36,294 nt of DNA from an uncultured SAR116 cluster alpha proteobacterium (GTDB lineage: Bacteria; Pseudomonadota; Alphaproteobacteria; Puniceispirillales; GCA-002684695), in assembly GCA_902532475.1 (NCBI GenBank), contig CACAIE010000019.1, positions 1-36,294 on the forward strand. The letters are read 5' to 3'. The position numbers were made by a program, and so were the translations under genes. Positions 7,291-15,212 of the stretch are shown here, piece by piece. Each line of letters begins with the position of its first letter. Position 1 is the first letter of the stretch. Under the pieces are notes generated by a model. It saw only the letters and a list, made by a program, of their open reading frames with translations. It was not told the DNA's origin and ran no database searches.

Positions 7291-9603
7291 TTATTCTTGT
7301 TCTGCGCCATGATTAACAGAAATTGTTGTAACCGTTGGCCTGTTTGTCCAGACCCTGGTAGACGAACTTCTATCTGTTGTCACAGGGATGTCTGTAAAGT
7401 CAAATCCTGTAGGAATTGTCAATGCAGCACAATCGCCAGCACCTCCAGCTGAATCTGCAAACATCTTACCTGTACCAAGAGCCTTGACTACATATCCTTT
7501 AGAAGAATTATCAGCATCTGTCATCATCGTTCCACTCTTAGGGTTGACCATTCTTAACCATCCATTGTCTGATCTCCTTTCAGGTAAACCCCAAAGCTGC
7601 CCAGAACCCTCATATTCAAGAAAGAAAGTCTTCCCATTGTATTTTGCTGGGTAGTCAGTTCTTGCAACATAGTCATAGCATGCAGCGCCACAAGACGTGC
7701 TATATACACCTCCAGACTTTTTTCTCTCTTTAGAAGTAAAACTAAACTGTGATCCTGAAGTAAAGCTAGCACTGTTCTGGTCATCTGCGGTAGCAAATGT
7801 GTATGAGACTTTGATAGGAGGATCGATATTATAGACTGTATTATTATCGTATGTTGGATAATAATATTTATCCCATCTATTGATCCCTGAGCGCCATTGA
7901 TAAACTCCACTTGCACAGTTCCATATATTATTTGCTGCTGATGGATCTTCTGTTGCAGCGCAAGTGCCACCTATATCGGAGTTTAAAATGAACCTGCCTC
8001 CACCAATATGATAGCGTTGACCCTCTGTAGCATCTGCTTGTGTCATTGGAGCTGACAGGTCATCTTTATAAGGAATTACAGGTTCAGCTCCCTTAAACAT
8101 AGTTAAAGGAGCGGTTCCATCACTGAGGCCTTTAAAGGAATAGTTATTACAGGTTGTATTGTCAGGACCATTAATACTATTGGTATTAAATGGTGTTCTG
8201 CAAAACCCATCATGTCTATTAATTTCCATCTCAGACTTTTTTGGCCTTCCAGTTGGACACCAACCTACACATGTCATAGCGGCTATACCAGCAGCTTCTG
8301 ATGAAGAAGCACCGATATCGGTCTCCTTAAACATTAACGCTGTTGTTGCACCAGTATTTATAACAACTTGAGCTCTCGCCATTTCGTTATAAAGCCAGTC
8401 ACCAGCTCCGATTGCTGAACCACTTTTCCAATGACCTGCAGGAAATGCGAATGCACTGCAACCTCCAGATTGCTGTGTATTGAAGAGACCAGCCCCACAG
8501 CCAGCATCATAAAAAACATCCGTATCACCAGATCCAGTCCAGACTTTAAATCTTTCACCTGAGACAAGAGTGACAGAAGACTTCTCAACTTTCGTTAGAC
8601 GACCAGCTGCCGCTAAAAGTTTCATACTCTCATCTGTGTCTCTGTTGGTTATTGAAATAGGACTTCCAGGTTGAGGGAAATGAGCATCATTTCCTTCTAG
8701 CCATGCCCCCCAGTGGCCTACGTCACCACGATATGTTGTACTAGAATTGACATATGTAAATCCAAATCCGCCGGTAATGGCAACCTCTGCTCCAGTGACA
8801 TTGTCATAAAGACCATACTCGTAAGTGTTTGCCCATTTTTTAGTTTTGTCATAGCAAGCGTCTTTAATTTGAACCTGCGATGAGTTGAATGTAATCCGTC
8901 TATATAAATTTGACGTTGTCACGCCTTTATAAAAAGTTTTACCACCTTGCTCCTGATCCATGGCAGAAGAAATAAAAGCCTGAGTTGTATGGGCAGGAGC
9001 AAAAGATACAGCCTTTGTTCCACTAGCAAATGCATTTGATGGTGAGTTTTCAGCATTTCTAATAATAGTATCGTCATTGCCATCTCCGTCAACATCTGAA
9101 ACCGCAACATCCGCCCAACCACTATCCATAGTGGCCTGATTAACAGGCGTACTATTGCCAGGAGACTCATACCATCTAAAATCAAGAACTAACCCGAATT
9201 TACTTTCAGCAGATTCATTAAGAGATGTCGATACAACATAGGTATTACCGCTTGCTGAAGAAAAGTACGCATCAATAAGCTGATGTGCTGTTGATGAGGA
9301 ACGAGTTGAAACCATTGTAGTATCAGCAAGAGACTTAGCTCCCGCTTCCTCTGAAGGCATTAAATCACATTTGACCTCATCGATCAACGCTCTCCAAGTT
9401 TCATTGGGTCTAGTGTCACCGTTTGAATTTTTGATGATACAAACAAATGCATTGACCATCTTTAAACCTTGACTAGCTCTATCCTGGACCCAGGTCCCTG
9501 ATTTAGCTGTTGAATAGGCTGTCCCAGCATCATTATAAGCAGCATTCGCTATCATTCCATACGAAAGGAAAACCACTAAAACTAAAAATAATCTAAAATT
9601 CAT
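7291..9603 (-). CDS. Large exported cysteine-rich protein, candidate T2SS substrate
   Basis: I do not recognise this 770-aa protein as any named family. It has a clear Sec signal peptide (MNFRLFLVLVVFLSYGMIANA, cleavage likely after A21). The mature part is rich in Gly, Ser, Thr, Asn and aromatics, with 14 cysteines, as expected for a folded disulfide-bonded extracellular protein. D170-x-D-x-D174 (DVDGDGNDD) resembles the calcium loops of FG-GAP/dockerin-type repeats. No membrane anchor, pilin leader or sorting tail is seen. ATG 9603 has GGAG about 10 nt upstream. It lies at the promoter-distal end of the secretion operon, 70 nt after a small lipoprotein gene and just before a terminator. Its DNA is visibly richer in G+C than the gsp genes beside it. 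Being a secreted substrate or a surface protein assembled by the T2SS is inference. Confidence 0.8.
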   Translation of the reverse strand: MNFRLFLVLVVFLSYGMIANAAYNDAGTAYSTAKSGTWVQDRASQGLKMVNAFVCIIKNSNGDTRPNETWRALIDEVKCDLMPSEEAGAKSLADTTMVSTRSSSTAHQLIDAYFSSASGNTYVVSTSLNESAESKFGLVLDFRWYESPGNSTPVNQATMDSGWADVAVSDVDGDGNDDTIIRNAENSPSNAFASGTKAVSFAPAHTTQAFISSAMDQEQGGKTFYKGVTTSNLYRRITFNSSQVQIKDACYDKTKKWANTYEYGLYDNVTGAEVAITGGFGFTYVNSSTTYRGDVGHWGAWLEGNDAHFPQPGSPISITNRDTDESMKLLAAAGRLTKVEKSSVTLVSGERFKVWTGSGDTDVFYDAGCGAGLFNTQQSGGCSAFAFPAGHWKSGSAIGAGDWLYNEMARAQVVINTGATTALMFKETDIGASSSEAAGIAAMTCVGWCPTGRPKKSEMEINRHDGFCRTPFNTNSINGPDNTTCNNYSFKGLSDGTAPLTMFKGAEPVIPYKDDLSAPMTQADATEGQRYHIGGGRFILNSDIGGTCAATEDPSAANNIWNCASGVYQWRSGINRWDKYYYPTYDNNTVYNIDPPIKVSYTFATADDQNSASFTSGSQFSFTSKERKKSGGVYSTSCGAACYDYVARTDYPAKYNGKTFFLEYEGSGQLWGLPERRSDNGWLRMVNPKSGTMMTDADNSSKGYVVKALGTGKMFADSAGGAGDCAALTIPTGFDFTDIPVTTDRSSSTRVWTNRPTVTTISVNHGAEQE

Positions 9604-9673
9604 AATTTATTCTCCGTGTTATTCTAAATATGCATAATTTCAATTATAATAAAAAAAATTGTTTTGTTTTTTA

Positions 9674-9811
9674 CTATCCATCATCACCTACAGGAGCAAA
9701 TTCTCCAGCTTCCCCTAAATCAACACCCGAACTAGCAGCTCCGCCTGTTCCAGTGCAACCGCCAAGTGCAAATAAACCTAATGTAAACATTACTAATATT
9801 AATTTCTTCAT
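9674..9811 (-). CDS. 45-aa putative lipoprotein
   Basis: Small ORF read from ATG 9811 to TAG 9676-9674, preceded by a good Shine-Dalgarno (GGGGA, 6 nt from the ATG). The product starts MKKLILVMFTLGLFALGGC, a lipoprotein signal peptide with lipobox LGGC and lipidation at C19. Only 26 residues follow, rich in Gly, Ala and acidic residues and ending GDDG. It lies between gspM and the 770-aa exported protein in the same direction, 70 nt before the latter, so it is probably co-transcribed. Function is unknown. It may be an outer-membrane anchor, an accessory factor for the exported protein, or a very reduced lipoprotein of the secretion system. Confidence 0.7.
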   Translation of the reverse strand: MKKLILVMFTLGLFALGGCTGTGGAASSGVDLGEAGEFAPVGDDG

Positions 9812-9854
9812 GAGATATCCCCAGTACTTATTTAATTATATATTTATATCACAA

Positions 9855-10313
9855 TTAATTATATTTCCCAAGAGTGAAAATGATAAAATTATTTTTAAAA
9901 TCTGAAGAAATCAATTGAATTTCTTGATCTGGGATGTAGAGAGTTTTTTGTAATAGCGATGAAAAGTTAAAATTTTCATCCATAGCCTTTTTAATGATTA
10001 ATTTATTTTCTTTAAATTTTATTAAAGTTTTACTATTAGAATTGCCATTTAACCAATTGATTATTTGATTTTTTTCATTTTGATTGTAAGCATTTTCATT
10101 CCAGGACTTAGTCGATAAGAGAACAAGACCCTCAGGAAATTTTTTTAATAAGTTTAGACTTTCCCTTGCTTTAAACTGATCTGGAGTGAAGCTTAAATGA
10201 TAAGAATATGTTAAATGAACCAACACAGAAATAAAACCAACACAAAATAATAAAATTAGAAGTGAGGTTTTTTTTTGTGATTTAAAAACTTTAAAAAATT
10301 TCGTTAGCATCAT
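9855..10313 (-). CDS. gspM: T2SS inner-membrane protein GspM-like
   Basis: 152-aa bitopic protein with a basic cytoplasmic N-terminus (MMLTKFFKVFKSQKK), one membrane segment at about residues 17-35, and a periplasmic domain of about 115 residues. Sequence similarity alone would not identify it. The call rests on size, topology and position directly after gspL, where GspM forms the assembly platform with GspL, GspF and GspC. Its ATG overlaps the gspL stop (ATGA), indicating translational coupling. A second ATG lies one codon later. Confidence 0.65.
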   Translation of the reverse strand: MMLTKFFKVFKSQKKTSLLILLFCVGFISVLVHLTYSYHLSFTPDQFKARESLNLLKKFPEGLVLLSTKSWNENAYNQNEKNQIINWLNGNSNSKTLIKFKENKLIIKKAMDENFNFSSLLQKTLYIPDQEIQLISSDFKNNFIIFTLGKYN

Positions 10314-11287
10314 AATTCCTTAAGGAAATAGATCAATTGCAAATATTCTTCATTATTAACAATTTGAGCAGATTGATTATTGATAGCTTGCAAATACCTG
10401 AGAACCTCTTCTACCAAAGGATTTTCAAATGTTAAGATTAATTGTCCTTCTGAATAATTGAATTTTGTCAAATGAGATATAACATTTTCAGGCAAATCTT
10501 CCAAAAATGAATTAATTTCATTTATATTTTGGGGTACAGGAGAAGAAATTTGGTTAGTTAGTTTGTTTTCTAAACTGATAATTTTTTCAGGATTTTCAAT
10601 TTTTGAAATTCCTAAATTATTAAATAAATAATTTAATTTTAATTTAAGTAATGGATTAGAAGTTGTATAAAAAATAAAAATATTTAAAATAACAAAAATC
10701 AATAATATAATAGAAAATCCTCTCCAAAAATACTCTTTTTCAATAGAAAATAAAGATGGGATTTTTTCTTTATAAAAGTGAATTAATGATGCCCCTAAAA
10801 GTTCATCTTTTTTGTTGATTTTGTTATCATCATCAACATCCTGAAAATAAAAATTTTTATTATTATTAATTTCAAAACTAGATTTTTCAGATATCACACA
10901 TTCTATTTTATTATTATACCTTTCGATTAGTGGGGACACTCTTTCTTCATAATCATTCTTACCCAACCAAAGCTGTTTCAATTGATCATTACTAATTGCA
11001 GGTTCACTATATATCAAATCTGATTGATCGGAGATGATGTTGTGGCTAAAAAAAAATTGTTTTTTTTGTGAGGTAGACAATTTTTTTGATAAATTCATTG
11101 CCCTTGAGCCTTCCACAGAAAGAATTGACGATAAAACAACTCTAATTTCTGATAAAGTTCTAGGTAGCTTTGAAATTTCATTGAATGAGTTTACAAAAGA
11201 AGAAACTTTATTGTTTTCAACATGATATAATTCGTAATAAGGTTTGTACTTTTTTACTCTTATTAGATTTTTAATATTACTAGTCAT
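10310..11287 (-). CDS. gspL: T2SS platform protein GspL-like
   Basis: 325-aa bitopic inner-membrane protein that in this family links the GspE ATPase to the periplasmic platform. It has a cytoplasmic region (1-188), one membrane segment at about 190-208 (FSIILLIFVILNIFIF), and a periplasmic part ending in a ferredoxin-like fold region with the GspL-typical pattern GQLILTFENP. It is shorter than textbook GspL (about 400 aa) mainly in the cytoplasmic actin-like part. An oddity is a 12-residue EF-hand-like loop at 150-161 (DVDDDNKINKKD) just before the membrane. It lies 12 nt after gspK and overlaps gspM. Confidence 0.75.
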   Translation of the reverse strand: MTSNIKNLIRVKKYKPYYELYHVENNKVSSFVNSFNEISKLPRTLSEIRVVLSSILSVEGSRAMNLSKKLSTSQKKQFFFSHNIISDQSDLIYSEPAISNDQLKQLWLGKNDYEERVSPLIERYNNKIECVISEKSSFEINNNKNFYFQDVDDDNKINKKDELLGASLIHFYKEKIPSLFSIEKEYFWRGFSIILLIFVILNIFIFYTTSNPLLKLKLNYLFNNLGISKIENPEKIISLENKLTNQISSPVPQNINEINSFLEDLPENVISHLTKFNYSEGQLILTFENPLVEEVLRYLQAINNQSAQIVNNEEYLQLIYFLKEL

Positions 11288-11299
11288 AAGGTTTATCTT

Positions 11300-12304
11300 T
11301 TAATTTAGAGAAGGACCAAATCTATATATAAGCTTAACCTTATTATTTAAGCCAATTTCAAATTTTGCAATTGAATTCCATTGTTTTTTTTCTTTAGTTT
11401 GAAGTTTTATTTCTGCATTAATGGATTTGCTAACTAAGGCGACGTTATTTAAATACTCAGAATCTTTTATTGATATCATTTTTCCAGTAACTTGCTCAAT
11501 TTCATTTCTCAAGTCACCCAAACTTAAATTTTTTGTTATGACTAAAGAATTTTGATTTTCTTGTGAGTTTTTCCATAAATCGCTATTGATGTTTTGTAAA
11601 ATTAATTTACTTTCATCAAGGCTTAAAAAAGGTAAAAACAAGGATAATTGTTTTTCATTTAACATTCTTATGTTAAACTTTCGATTAAGATAATTAACAC
11701 AAAAATATTTTTGTATCTCTTTTTGGATATTATTAATTCCGGGTATCATTAACAATTCCTCATCAGAAACCATAAAATTATTTCTGGGTCTCCAAGGTAA
11801 ATTAGATGATATATATAATTTTTCTTCGGTTTGGCCATTTTTATTTGTTTGATTTTTGTCTATCCAGTCAATGTAATTTTCAATAATTTGAGGATTGAAA
11901 CCTAATTGCTTAATTATATTGATGACTCTATTATATTCAATATGATTAACATCTAAATCTCCTGAATAGGTTTTATAAATCAAAGAATTAACATTATAAC
12001 AATTATCAGATATTTTGAGATTAATAGATATTTTCCCTTCTTCTGGAGTAATAAATGTAAATTTTTTATCATTTAATTTATCAAGTGAACTGTGAAGGTT
12101 TATTTGTTTTTGAAGTATTTCCATTAATACCAATTCTGAGGCTAAAAATTGCTGCGTTATTTTGTCCTTTTCTTTAAAACTTTGAATAATATCTATTCTG
12201 TCTTTTTGATTTGCAATCATTATTGTTAAAGTAATAATAATTAAAGTTGTAAAGATGCTAACGATAGAAATAACAAAACCTTGTTTTAAATTTTTCAATT
12301 TCAT
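11300..12304 (-). CDS. gspK: T2SS minor pseudopilin GspK
   Basis: 334-aa atypical large pseudopilin that caps the pseudopilus tip with GspI and GspJ. The N-terminus is a prepilin-like leader (MKLKNLKQG, then F) followed by a hydrophobic helix. The body has the GspK-conserved block IDWIDKNQ about 150 residues in, then a region ending VSDEELLMIPGI that matches the helix-hairpin-helix-like part of the family. Position +5 after cleavage is not the usual Glu, a known feature of GspK. Its ATG overlaps the gspJ stop by 4 nt. Confidence 0.88.
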   Translation of the reverse strand: MKLKNLKQGFVISIVSIFTTLIIITLTIMIANQKDRIDIIQSFKEKDKITQQFLASELVLMEILQKQINLHSSLDKLNDKKFTFITPEEGKISINLKISDNCYNVNSLIYKTYSGDLDVNHIEYNRVINIIKQLGFNPQIIENYIDWIDKNQTNKNGQTEEKLYISSNLPWRPRNNFMVSDEELLMIPGINNIQKEIQKYFCVNYLNRKFNIRMLNEKQLSLFLPFLSLDESKLILQNINSDLWKNSQENQNSLVITKNLSLGDLRNEIEQVTGKMISIKDSEYLNNVALVSKSINAEIKLQTKEKKQWNSIAKFEIGLNNKVKLIYRFGPSLN

Positions 12305-12864
12305 GGTTGAGCAACTCTAGATGTGAAAAGCTGAATTTTCTTTTCTCCAGCAACTAAATTTATTCCTTCTGGCAAATTTAAAGTAACATCACTAGAAAAG
12401 TTTGGCTGATTTTTATCATTTGTTATTACTGAAAAGCTCACATTTAAGCCATTTGTCTCAAACTCCGTTTTTTCTAGATTGTTATTATTTTTTCCCAAAT
12501 CATTAGCTTGACGAATAAGTTTAACGCCGGATATCTCCCAAGTAACTTTTGTTATTTTTTTAGTTTGTTCATCCCCCGTTATATTCCAACTTAAACGATG
12601 AAATATTAGTTTTTTTCCATCAATTAACTGAAATCCTGATGAGTTAGCAATTCTTCCTGGTATAATATGAAGAACATCATCACGTAATTGATTGATAGTG
12701 TAAGAAAATTCTATTGATTTTTTGTCTCTAGTTTTAATAAATTCAGTTAAATAATTAACGTTATTAAATAAATAAAAAACAAAACTTAAAATAATTGATG
12801 AGACCCCAATTACTACTAAAAGCTCAATTAGTGAAAAACCACTAGTTTTTATTTTATTTGACAC
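12301..12864 (-). CDS. gspJ: T2SS minor pseudopilin GspJ
   Basis: 187-aa pseudopilin with a type IV prepilin leader MSNKIKTSG, cleavage before F, then SLIELLVVIGVSSIIL including Glu at +5. The rest is a beta-rich globular domain of GspJ size. I chose GTG 12864 because it gives exactly the short basic leader expected and no in-frame ATG lies before the cleavage site. It overlaps gspI by 11 nt. Expected to form the tip complex with GspI and GspK. Confidence 0.88.
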   Translation of the reverse strand: MSNKIKTSGFSLIELLVVIGVSSIILSFVFYLFNNVNYLTEFIKTRDKKSIEFSYTINQLRDDVLHIIPGRIANSSGFQLIDGKKLIFHRLSWNITGDEQTKKITKVTWEISGVKLIRQANDLGKNNNNLEKTEFETNGLNVSFSVITNDKNQPNFSSDVTLNLPEGINLVAGEKKIQLFTSRVAQP

Positions 12865-13210
12865 GTAAGTAAGCCTTTAAATTTGGAAGTGCTTTATTTG
12901 ATGGTTTTAGTGAAATAAGATAAATCTTATTATTTGGAGTTTTTTGTATCTTTACTAAAACTTTTTGATTTCGATTAAAGAGTTGAATGTTATCATAATT
13001 TTCAGATTCAGTTGGGTTTTTAATGGTTAATACCTGTCTTTCTAAATAAGAACGATAAATGAGCTCATCCAAATAATTATTTGAAATTGAATTAGACGAC
13101 GCTATTAAATATGAAATCATAAGATAGATGGATGGAGCTAGTATAGTAAATAAAGTTATTGAAACAGCCACTTCTATGATTGAAAAGCCTTGTGTATTAT
13201 TTTTCATCAT
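12854..13210 (-). CDS. gspI: T2SS minor pseudopilin GspI
   Basis: 118-aa pseudopilin with leader MMKNNTQG, cleavage before FSIIEV, Glu at +5 and a hydrophobic helix; family length is about 120. ATG 13210 is chosen over the upstream TTG 13219 because AAGG lies 9 nt before it and the leader length is right; ATG 13207 is equally possible. It overlaps gspH by 14 nt and is overlapped by gspJ, so the pseudopilins are translationally coupled. Confidence 0.87.
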   Translation of the reverse strand: MMKNNTQGFSIIEVAVSITLFTILAPSIYLMISYLIASSNSISNNYLDELIYRSYLERQVLTIKNPTESENYDNIQLFNRNQKVLVKIQKTPNNKIYLISLKPSNKALPNLKAYLRVK

Positions 13211-13601
13211 CAATTGCAACCTTACCAGAACTATTCATGTAAAAATTCCAATTTTCATTAGCTATGATACAATCAAATTGAAATGAAGAGGTTTCACCAG
13301 AGGGAGTAACATGCACTTTTCTTTTTTCATTTTCTAAAATTTTGCAGTTTTTAAATGCATCTACCTGGAACAACTCTTCTTCAATTAAATATGTTATAAC
13401 TTTTCCTTTAGCTAAGGATCTTTTTTTAAATGAATCTATTGCTTGATCCATAGAGGTAATTTTATCTTCTTTAGATAATTGTTTTTCATTATTTAATACA
13501 TTGAAAGATAGAGTTATAAAATAGCCAAGAATAGAAATGAGGCTTATTACAACAATAATTTCTATTAATGAATATCCAAGGCTTAGGTTATTTTTCTGCA
13601 C
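13197..13601 (-). CDS. gspH: T2SS minor pseudopilin GspH
   Basis: 134-aa pseudopilin with leader MQKNNLSLG, cleavage before YSLIEIIVVISLIS, and Glu at +5. Tyr at +1 instead of Phe is slightly unusual but occurs. The GTG start at 13601 fits the leader, with no ATG available in frame before the cleavage site. It overlaps the end of gspG by 14 nt. Placed between gspG and gspI, as in canonical gsp operons. Confidence 0.85.
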   Translation of the reverse strand: MQKNNLSLGYSLIEIIVVISLISILGYFITLSFNVLNNEKQLSKEDKITSMDQAIDSFKKRSLAKGKVITYLIEEELFQVDAFKNCKILENEKRKVHVTPSGETSSFQFDCIIANENWNFYMNSSGKVAIDDEK

Positions 13602-14013
13602 TCGTTAAAGTCCAATTACCAAAATCTGAGTCCTGACCTTTTCCACCTTCTTCATTGTCAGCCCCTAAAGAAAAAACGTCAACATCACCATATTTTCCAG
13701 GGTTCCTATATTTGTATGGATTTTTCCATGGATCTACTGGCACTCCGGAAATATATTTTTTTTCACTTAAAATTATTAGGCTCTCATTTTCGCTTGGGTA
13801 ATTTCCGTGGTCAAGTTTGTATAGCCCTAATGCAGCTTCTAGAACATTAATATCATTTAATAGTTTTGCTTTTCTTGCTTCATCAGGACGATTGATAACA
13901 TTTGGAACGATAAAGCTTAAAATAATTCCAATTATAGCAAGTACAACAAGCAGCTCTAATAATGAAAACCCATTTAAATTATTTTTGCATTTTGATTTTA
14001 TTATCTGTCTCAT
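13588..14013 (-). CDS. gspG: T2SS major pseudopilin GspG
   Basis: 141-aa major pseudopilin, the subunit of the periplasmic piston. The leader MRQIIKSKCKNNLNG is cleaved before FSLLELLVVLAIIG (Glu at +5). The globular domain shows GspG hallmarks: LGLYKLDHGNYPS, the DPWKNPYKYRNPG block, and the calcium-site region GADNEEGGKGQDSDFGNW near the C-terminus. The calcium-binding acidic residues are retained. It lies 8 nt after gspF. Confidence 0.96.
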   Translation of the reverse strand: MRQIIKSKCKNNLNGFSLLELLVVLAIIGIILSFIVPNVINRPDEARKAKLLNDINVLEAALGLYKLDHGNYPSENESLIILSEKKYISGVPVDPWKNPYKYRNPGKYGDVDVFSLGADNEEGGKGQDSDFGNWTLTSAEK

Positions 14014-14021
14014 CTAATTAT

Positions 14022-15212
14022 TTAATAATTTACCATGTTTGCTGAATTCATAACCGGTAAAATAATCCCTAGAGCTAATATCAAGACCATTAATCCAAAA
14101 GTAATAATTATTAAAGGTTCTATAATTTTTATAACTGTTTTTAATGTTATTGATAGTGATTTTTCAAATTGATCGCAAATTAAATTAAAGTTTTTTGGTA
14201 ATGTATCCGTTTCATCTCCAATTTTAATAGATGCTATTTCAGCTTGTGATAAAATATGAATATTTTCTATTGCATTGCTAAAACTGACACCTTCTTCAAT
14301 GGACTTAATCATTAATAATATTCTTTCTTTCAAAAATTGATTTGGCATACTCAAAGCAACTATCGTTGACGTATCTAAAATGGATAAACCACCATTCAAA
14401 CCATGAGAGAATACCTGCAAGATTCTCCTCCTCGAAATGAAAGTTATTATATTTTTAATTACAGGTGTTATAATGAAAACTTTATCAATAATTTTAGATA
14501 GGTTTTTAAACCTATTCCTTAAAACAATACTAAATAAGAAGATGAAGATTAGATAAAAAATAACAGTTATTATTGTTGGGATTATATTTCCAGAAATGAT
14601 CAAAATTTTTGTTGGAAAAGGTAAATTGTTGCCCAAATCAATTGTATTAATCATTCTTGGTAATGCGAACTCTAAAATAAAATAAATTAATGATAGCATC
14701 ACCACTAATAAAATTGCTGGATAACTTAGAGAAGAAATAATTTCATATCTTTTTATTTTATCTTCATCAATCATTTTAGCAATTGAAGTAAAGGCTTCTT
14801 CTAATTTGCCAGATTTTTCTCCAGATTTAATTAAGGCCAAGTGAAAACTTGATATGTCTATGAATTGACTAGCTATAGCTTTATTTAATTCTGCTCCGTC
14901 TTTTAAATTATTCAAAATGTTAATGACTATTTCCTGATTGCGATTTCTAGTTTTATTTGATGCTAAAAATTCTAATGATTCTGTTATAGGTAGCCCTGAA
15001 GAAAGTAGCTTGGATAAGTCATTAATAATTTCTTCAAAACTTTTTTTACTGTTTCTAAAAACATTTAAAAAGCTACTTTTTTGTCGGATGGAATGAACGA
15101 TAATTCCACGTTTATTAAGCTTGTTTTCAGCCTCTTTTTTATCTATTGCTAAAAGATTTCCACTGATAGAAATTCCGTCAACATCAATTCCATAATACAA
15201 AAATGTTTTCAT
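14022..15212 (-). CDS. gspF: T2SS inner-membrane platform protein GspF
   Basis: 396-aa polytopic protein with two repeated cytoplasmic T2SSF domains (about 60-180 and 265-385) and three membrane segments at about 165-187, 205-235 and 370-392. The repeated motifs LIKSGEKSGKLEEAF and IKIGDETDTLPKNF are family signatures. It interacts with GspE and GspL to transmit ATP-driven motion. Its ATG overlaps the gspE stop by one base (TAATG). Confidence 0.95.
   Translation of the reverse strand: MKTFLYYGIDVDGISISGNLLAIDKKEAENKLNKRGIIVHSIRQKSSFLNVFRNSKKSFEEIINDLSKLLSSGLPITESLEFLASNKTRNRNQEIVINILNNLKDGAELNKAIASQFIDISSFHLALIKSGEKSGKLEEAFTSIAKMIDEDKIKRYEIISSLSYPAILLVVMLSLIYFILEFALPRMINTIDLGNNLPFPTKILIISGNIIPTIITVIFYLIFIFLFSIVLRNRFKNLSKIIDKVFIITPVIKNIITFISRRRILQVFSHGLNGGLSILDTSTIVALSMPNQFLKERILLMIKSIEEGVSFSNAIENIHILSQAEIASIKIGDETDTLPKNFNLICDQFEKSLSITLKTVIKIIEPLIIITFGLMVLILALGIILPVMNSANMVNY

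Noticed and set aside
7554-9185. Minus-strand frames at 7554-7970, 8358-8588 and 8919-9185, and plus-strand frames at 7388-7654 and 8159-8371
   Set aside because: All lie inside the 770-aa gene in other frames, with low-complexity, leucine- or proline-rich translations and no ribosome sites; typical shadows of a richer-GC gene.
9630-9905. Plus-strand frame of 91 aa over the small lipoprotein
   Set aside because: It is antisense to the 45-aa lipoprotein and to gspM, and its translation (proline/asparagine-rich) has no sensible N-terminus or ribosome site.
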